Assembly (NCBI GenBank): GCA_903813345.2
Contig: CAIIXF020000005.1
Location: 33,235,375-33,299,374 of the forward strand
Reading direction: 5' to 3'
DNA length: 64,000 nucleotides
DNA from: Owenia fusiformis
Lineage: Eukaryota > Annelida > Polychaeta > Sabellida > Oweniidae
This document shows, in pieces, positions 49,801-58,800 of this stretch. The notes below the pieces were generated by a model, which made no database searches, was not told where the DNA came from, and was given only the letters and a program-made list of their open reading frames with translations. The stretch's first letter is position 1, and each line of letters opens with the position of its first letter. Both the position numbers and the translations under genes were made by a program.

Positions 49801-52800
49801 CCATTATCTTTCTAATAAAAATATGCATTAATTTTCAGTAAAATTTTCAAGTAAACACAAAAATGAACTGACAAAGATATTTAAAGGAGAACCCCCGATA
49901 AGGAGAGCTTTTTAGAAGGACACAACTATTTTATTCTGGAAGTGATCATCATGAAATTTTAAAATACTTTTACAAATGAGGTGAATTTATACATCCTGAA
50001 ATATTTTCTTCAATTATTAAAACGTGCGTTTGAAGAACGGTTTTTGTGAAGCGATAAAATTCAATTTTCCATATTTAACCGTTACATTTTGCTTAAAATC
50101 AATAACTTTCCCATTACTGTACGAGCAAAATAGAATGTGGCTTTTAAAGTAACATAATGAAGCAAAGTCTTAGTTTTCGTAAAGAAATCGATGGGCGTTC
50201 CACCATGAGTGGAAAAGGTCTCAAAAACATATTTCTAGGAAAACGCCCATTGATTTTTTTTATTTTCTAAGAGTTCAGATAAATAGGTATCTTACAACTG
50301 TGACACTTTGTTCCTATCCCATCAGGCCATACGAGGATTTTAACCACAAATAAAGAGTCTAACCTTAAAAAACGAGTTCATAGCCTTGCAAAAAATGTTC
50401 TTAAAAAAACAATTTTTATATCACACAAGTTGTTTTGGGGAATATCTAAGATCACCTTATATCTAAGATCATCTCTGATGTAGTGTTAAACTTCCATGAT
50501 GATCACATCCAGAATAAAAAAGCAATGTCCTTCTAAAAAGCTCTCCTTATCGGGGGTTCTCCTTTAAAAGTTTTTAAAGTCAAAATATATATCATATATA
50601 TTTTATTCCATTATGTTTTCAGTTGGTCTCCAAACCCCAGCAGTTTGATGTGATGGTGATGCCCAACCTTTATGGCAACATAATAAGTAATATAGGAGCA
50701 GGCTTAGTTGGTGGACCAGGGGTGGTTCCAGGCATGAATGTAGGCACAGATTATGCTGTATTTGAATCAGTAAGTGTGCACATATTGTTCAGGGACATTC
50801 TACCGTATAATTAAGTGTAAAGCTTGTTTAGAAAAAAGTGATAAAAAATTTCAACATAACTTTGGAAACGTTGATGTTGTTAATGGTTATTTGAATTGAC
50901 TTTAATGTTTGAATAGATGTCGCATCATACATATAGCCTACTTAATATTTGGTAAAGCCGTCAGAGGTGTAGCATTGTGAACAAAAATTTTGATTTCATT
51001 TGACACTATGTATTCATGCCCAAAACTTTGGATTGTCAGAAAAGCTTAACATTTTAAGCATGCTTTTAGTAGTCCTTGACACATTTTGGATAGATGTCGA
51101 TGTCATAGTGGTTCTCAGATGAATTTATACCCCTACTCCTAAAAAAGCTTGGGGGGGACTATGTAGCATACACACATGTATGTAACCTGGCTTTTGTGTA
51201 TGTATTTTGAAACTCTTCTTTAGGGCTGCAGAAACACAGGGAAACACATTGCTGGGAAGAACATTGCTAACCCTACTGGAATGCTCCTTGCTGGTGTAGA
51301 CCTACTAGTATACCTCGGGTAAATTTTCCTATACTATCAAAAAATTTTCTTGATGATAATATGAAATCTGATTTAATGAAAATATAAGTAAAGTAAAACC
51401 TGTGTATATTGAACATTTCTGAAAAGAAAAAGCATTCAGTGCAGGCAGGTGTTCATTACAGAGAGGGTAATTTATACAGAAGTCAGTAGAGTATGTGTGG
51501 AGGAAGGGTGTCTACTAAAGACAAGTGTTGCTGAGAGAGAGAGAGAGAGGTGTTCACAAAGACAGGTTTTTTCTTTATGTGCCAGAATGTGTTTCTCCCT
51601 CCCAACAATGAAAACAATTAAGAAAAAGTGTGAAAAAATGTCAGATTTGAAATGTTGTTTGAATCTCATATTTTTGTACATGCAATATAGTTTCCCACAA
51701 TATGCTGAGAATAGTGCAATCAATTACATTATTTCCAATCAGATTATTATCCCTTCAAATAAAGCTCTAGAGTGGATTTAGAGAATCTGTTCATCTGTGC
51801 AACCGATTGTCCAAATGCTATGACAAATGCTATATTTTGTAACTGGGTGAAATAAATTCATGAATATTTTTTTCCCAATATTACACAATACAATAGAAAG
51901 TGGGAATTTCTAATAACCTCAATTAATTTATCTAACAAGTCTGACGGACAATGGAATGACTCGTTGATAATGAACTGATAATAATGTAAATGACACAACA
52001 GAGATTATTCATATTTGTATTTGACACTTTTGTGACGTTAATGTTTCTATTAAAATCCCTTGTTTGACGTTACTTTGTGGTATAGCAAATAATCCAAAAA
52101 CGCATTAACAAATAGTGTCAGAAATATTACAGTGAAAGTAAATTTTCCAGAAAAATTGAGAAATGTGTTTTTCATAGGTGTTTTGCAATATTATCAAATT
52201 GAATATAAATACTTTGAAGAACAATAAAACTGTTTGATGAAAAGAAATTGTCACATGAAGATATTGAGCCTAGGAATTGTACATGAAAAACTGCTCATCC
52301 AACATTTCTGAAAATATTCTTCAAACACATAACAAACAGTATATTTTAGAGGCTTGTTTCTGAGAAATTTCCAAAAACATATTGTCCAAAGACTGGGATG
52401 CATTGCCTTCAAGGAATATATTATGACTGTCCCACTCTCTGTCCCTGTCACCACTAATCATCTCCATTCTTGCCAAAGTGTGTATCCTGTGAATCTTGTG
52501 AACCATATAAATAGTATAAAAATATAATTTTGTTCACTAATTCTACTGTAAAGTTTGAAAAAGGCATTAAATCATTGAGAAAAGAGCAATTGTAACATTT
52601 AAATAACATTTAAATATCCAGGGGACTTACTCCCCATTTTTACAGGCCCTAAGGTCAGGCCAATTTCTAATAACCTTTTATCATGGTTACGATTATGTTC
52701 CAATTGTCTTGTAGACCTATTATATGCAACAATTGTCATGAGATGGTTAAAACTATATTTTATCTTTTAGTTTTATGATTTTAAATAAGCGTATCAAACT

Positions 52801-55800
52801 TGAGATATAGATTCTCAAAATGTCTTCAGCTCTATTATAACAATGATTTGAAAAGTTATAAAAAGTTGGTAGGTTAATTTTTAACCCTATTTGCAGGCTG
52901 GAGCAACATGCTGGTCTGATTCAAGATTCTGTCATTAACACAATAAGCCAAAAAGAGGTAAGTGCTGTTTTATGTCCCCACCATATAATGTGGGGCCATA
53001 TTTTTGGCCAAGGTGAGTCTATCTGTACCCCTGGCATTTTTCTCCAAAACCATTACAGATATCTCCTTGAACTGACTAGCTTTTGGGCATTCTGGGTAAA
53101 TGTTAAATGTCACTTCTGTTGACCCATTGTGATACAGTCTACTATAACACATGAAAGAAAGTTGTATGAAATTTACATTATCAAAAGTGACAAATTAAAT
53201 TATTTAGAAACTCATATAGTCAGGTCACAAATGTTAGTACAGGGTGTCCCGAAAGTATGGGGCCCCTCGTAGGCAGACATACACCAATGTTCCCATAGTA
53301 TGTGCCATATATCATTTTAAAGCTTGTTCAAAGTTACATTGATTTGCCAAGTATCATCGTTCAACTTACAAATGGGAAAAAGTTACAGGCATTTCAAAAC
53401 TTAGTGTTTGGCCAAAATTAAAGTTAAAAGAAGTATCCTGGAAACACCGCTAACCTGAATGTGACCAAAAATATGGGTGCTATCGTCAAAGAGAGGATGG
53501 ATATTGAGTTGTCAAAAGAGATCGGTAAGGGCAGATGCTCCAAGGAAACTCTTCTAAAATGCCTTAAAATAAGGATTTATGAGGATTATAAAATGCCATA
53601 CCCCTATTTGAAGTGCATTTAAGGTCATATCTGGAAAGAAATGCTGCTGTTAACATGGCCAAGGGAGACATGCCGACTATTAATTTTGTGTAAAACTAGA
53701 CTTTAATTTTGGTAAAACACTACATTTTGAAATGCGTGTAACTTTTTCCCGTTTGTGAGTTGAACCATGATACTTGGCAAATCAATGTAACTTTGGACAA
53801 GCTTTAAAATGATATATGGCACATACTATGGGGACATTGGTGTATGTCTGCCTAGGGGGACCCATACTTTCGGGGCACCCTGTACAGTATTAGACCTCTG
53901 ATGTTTGAGTCTATTTCAGAACCGACCTCTGATTTTTGGGCATGTTGCCTCTAATGCTAATTTACCTGTCCAGATATCAGTTATTCACTGCTTTTGTAAA
54001 CAAATATTTTGATCTCCTCCAGCATCAGGCTTGAATGTCTTATCTATTTTAACATTTTGCCTCTTATGTGTATACTTCAGCATTCACCTGATCTTCATTA
54101 TTGCAACAAGAAACCCATGATTTTGTATCTATTCCATCCATTGCTTTGTAAACTATTTCAGTATCAAACCCCAGATCTTGGAGGACAGGCTACCTCTACT
54201 GAGGTTGTACAAGCCATTATAGATGACATTAAATTCAAAACACAAGAAAGGTGAGTGATTCACGTAGTAATAGCAATTATCCTAAGATTAGAATATAATC
54301 AAGATGCTATCATGAAATAACAATTATATTAATAGTTCATAAATCATGTAATTTGACAATTTGTATGACAAAAGTTATGCCATATACTAGGGGTTTTGTT
54401 GATAGATTAAGCATTTTTGGATGTGTGGATTTGTTTTGAAATTGAAAAGTAAAAGACTCCTACTTTGTTTCATATTAAACATAGGAACATTCCTAACTAA
54501 TCTTTAGCTGTCTTTATATGGTTTAACTAAGTATATACATTGAATGTATGTGATAATATGTCAATTAAAACATTTCCTCAACAAAAGATGCTGAATTTGA
54601 TTTCAAAACAAGTACACACCATGTATATGGGCAATAAGCAGTGTGGATGTGCATAATGTATTGCAAAGTGTTAGCTTTATGAGCTGCTTTGGAATGAAAG
54701 AAACTAAACTGCTAGTGGATGTTTATGCTCTAAGAGTGGTAACTGAATTGGAGATAAATGTGATTTTTTCAACAGAGCCTTACATCTGATGAGTTGTTAT
54801 CAACTTATATGCTCTTCAACGTGTAATTTTTGAACGATGATGTTATAGCAGGGCTAGTGATGACAAATTATTATAGCCTCTAACTATTTTGTGGACAGTG
54901 TTCAGAAGTCGACAGTCAATTTGAGACAGTCAGCATTTGTAACAAATGGCAGGTTGAAATTCAGTTACCATTCCTTACGTAAAGCTTCTATACAACATTA
55001 TTTATGCTCTCTGTTTGGAATTGCTTAGATATGGGCCGCAGTAACTATGGGTAGGATTATGACAAATTAAAGATATAGTTATAATTTTTTATATTTAGGG
55101 ATGGTGTCCAATAATTAACACTTGTGGATTAACGAAGTTAATTTTGTTATAGTTTGACCCCACCTCTCCATGTCTAACAAAATTTTGAAATGTTTGTCAC
55201 ATGATTTGCTAACGAAACCATCATTTACCCCCTTCCCCCATAAGGAAACTAACTTCATTATTCCACAATTGTAGATAATTGGACACCATCCCTTACTCAG
55301 ATCAATAATTGTCAGGCATCTAATGCCTTATTCCATATGATCTTCACAGGATTTTTTCTCAATTGGGTGCAAAATTCTCATTTTCACAATTCAGACCAAA
55401 ATTGCCCATTTTTCATGATTTTTCTCATTTTCAAGTGGGTGCAGATGGATTTTCAGGTGGGTGCAAGCCTATTTTAAAAATCTCAGAAGGGTGTTGCGCC
55501 CACTTGCTCTAATGTTGGGGAGATCACTGACTTACGACTAGTAATTTAAGGCTTCTCATATCAACTCAAATGCTGGTAGCCAGATCTTTTTCATGATTCA
55601 GGCTTACCACTGGACACCAGATGGCTTGGTATTGATAAGATGAAGCAAACATTTGAGCAATCAGAAAATAAGGGTAACTACTGTATACCTTGTCAATTTC
55701 CTTCTTGCTTTAAACAAAAAAATAAATAAAGCAAAATATTTTTAGACAACTAGCTTGTGGGAGAATTTCACTTATTTTACTTAGCATTATCTCTCATTTT

Positions 55801-58800
55801 AAAGTTTTACTCTCATTAATCCCATGTTAATTTCACCAGATTTGGACCTAGTCATCTCTGGTACTGTGACCCTGTTGGAAATTGCATTGATGCGAAAGAC
55901 AATTACATCTGAATGAGTAGAATTCACTCTATGTTGTGAGATGCTGTTTTATGTTATTATTTGCATTAAATTGTTATTTTGTTTTGTCTGTTGTTTAGAT
56001 ATGGTAACAAGTAAGTATACAATATACAACATCAATATATGTCTCGGCTTCAAGGGAATTTAAAAATACTTTGTACTTGGGCTGGCTCAACTTTTTTATG
56101 AAACAGTCTTTAGGAACTGACTCATTATTTTATGAAAATGTCAGAGTTCATCATTTTCTTTGAAGAGGATTTGTCTGATTGCTGCAGCTATATTGAACAA
56201 AATCATATATAATACTGTAATCAAAATATTAAGAGCCTAGGCGCTTATAAAATTCCAAGGCCATATCTATTCTAAAAGTGGCCATTTGAGGAAGTAATTT
56301 AAATCTTTGGGTTCTCCTGCATAGTAAAAAGGAACAGGTTTGAGTGTATAAGAAAAATAGCTATATTGACGAAAGTGTTTTAAGACAAGTCCATTTAAAA
56401 TGGGCGTTTGTTATTGAATAACAGACTATCAGGTTTACATAAAGAAAAACAAAAAAGTGTTTACAAAATATTCTAGTTAGATATTAAATCTATATATTGA
56501 ATAGCAGCCAAAATGTGCCCAATTGGCCAAATTAAATAGCGCCAAATTAAAGCAATTTACAGTATACTGGACGTTTGTTAACTACACCTCTTTAAATGGA
56601 CTTAGTCTTGAATAAACACTTTCGTTATTGTGACTTTAATGTTACAATCAAGCATGTTACTAACAACTTTGAAATAAATCAAAAAACTAGTATTGCAATA
56701 AATCTTTATGTATGTATCTACCATGTAATGTGTTTGTGATGAATAATGAATTCGACATGTAATGCACAAGAGGATTGGTAGGGACTCAAGGATTTGATAC
56801 AAGACTTAACATTGCACTGTAGGATGTATAGCTTTTTGTAGTATGTAGTTGATTGTTGTAGTTGTGGCAAACAAAAGGTTCTCTTTAGAGACAGATTTTA
56901 AATAATCTTGAATTGTGTCCGACTAATAATCAAGTCCACCTATCTACGTCACATATGTTTGAAGTTATTGAAGTTATGTTGTTCTGATGATTCATAGTTA
57001 TCCCACCGAACAAAGTTTGAGGGGGATATAGGAAAGCCGTCCGTTTTATACCGTCTGTCCAGGCAATAGCTCAAATATCGATTGATGGATTTGATTCAAA
57101 TTTTATAGGCTTATGGGTGTAGGACCTCTGCTCGAGAAGGAATTTTCAATATTGTTGCTCTAATTCAAAATGGCCGCCATTTTTCGTAAAAAATGTAATC
57201 TAGCCTATGATAACTCAATAACTATTGGACAGATTTGATTCCAATTTAATATGCTGATGCCTAGGAGTAGGAACAAAGTTACTTTTATTTAAGATTAGAT
57301 TTTCAAGATGGCTGCTGATTTTCAAAATGGCCGTCACTTTTCCCAAAAAAACGTAATCTTTCATAACTGTAAACGACTTTGGTTCAAATTTTATATGCTG
57401 ATACCAAGGGATATAGTAGGTCTTCAGAAAGAATTTTCAAGATGGCAGCTGAATTTCAAAATGGCTGCCATTTTTTGTAAACAAGATGGTGGCTGTTTTT
57501 CAAAACGGCTAAACTTTTTCATAAAAAATGTAATCTTTGGTAACTCAAATACCAGTTATCGGATTTGGTTTACATTTTAGAAGCTTATTATGTATGCTCT
57601 GTTCAAGATGGAAAGTTCTAGATGGCCACTAATTATCAAACATGTTTTCTTTGGTGGGATTTGCTACTCTATTGAGTTGCTGTTTTTCTAGTTACAAAAA
57701 ATAATTACCTTTATTATTATGAATCATCAGAAATGGTAACGAATTACAAAAAATAATTACCTTTGTAATTATGAATCATTAGCCTTGCCCAAGTCAGTAT
57801 TTTTTTACTTATCCAGTCATGATAGAAATCAAGATAAGTAAAAGAGACCGACTTGGGCAAGGCTAATGAATCATCAGAAAAAACATTGCTGCAATATCTT
57901 TCAACCGTCATCTGTTCCAGGTGCATTGATCAATTTTAATATTTTATGTGGTGTACATTTGCTAATGTGATTAATGATAAGACTATACCAATGCCAATTA
58001 TAAGGTCATATGTCAATTCTTATTAATACAGAATCTATACACATTTCCAACAAGCCCTGCCTTCAAAATATATTGCATAATAAAAGATGGCAAGGTTTAT
58101 CGGAAGGTATTTTTGTTTCCATTTATACAGGGTCGTCAAAAAACAGAAACTCTGCATTTTCCTTATATCTTTGTCATTTCTGAAAATTACTCCCTGATAT
58201 TTCACACATATGTACATCATTCAATTTTTTACCATCCTACCATATTTCATGACCATAAGACTGATATTCACAATTTTACAGCACTTTGAATAACATGCTT
58301 CAGGTTTGGTCATCATCGCACTGTAGGCAAACTTGCACAGTTGTCAATGACCCAAATGTATTCCTCAGCAGGTATGGCCTGAATGAAACGGATGATCTCA
58401 CTTTTGGGATTTTCAATTGTCCTGAGGTCATTCTCATACACGCTATCTCTGCTATATCCCCACAGATAGGGACATTTTGGACAACAAGTGCAGGTTTCCC
58501 GACAGCGCAAAAATGGCAAGTAGGGCATGTTCTTTAAAGTGCTGTAATATTGTGACTATCAATCTGATGATCATGATATAAATTGGGCTGGTAGAAAATT
58601 GAATGATGTACAAATTTGTAAAATATCAGGGCGTTATTTCTAAAAATGACAAAAGATATGAGGAAAATAGTGAAAGGGTTTCCATTCTTTTTTGACCATT
58701 CTTTATTTTAAAGGTTGATATCCAAATAAAATTTCTCAGTATTAGTTCAGTGATGAATTGAATATGAAAATATAATACATCTAAACTACAATACATGTAA

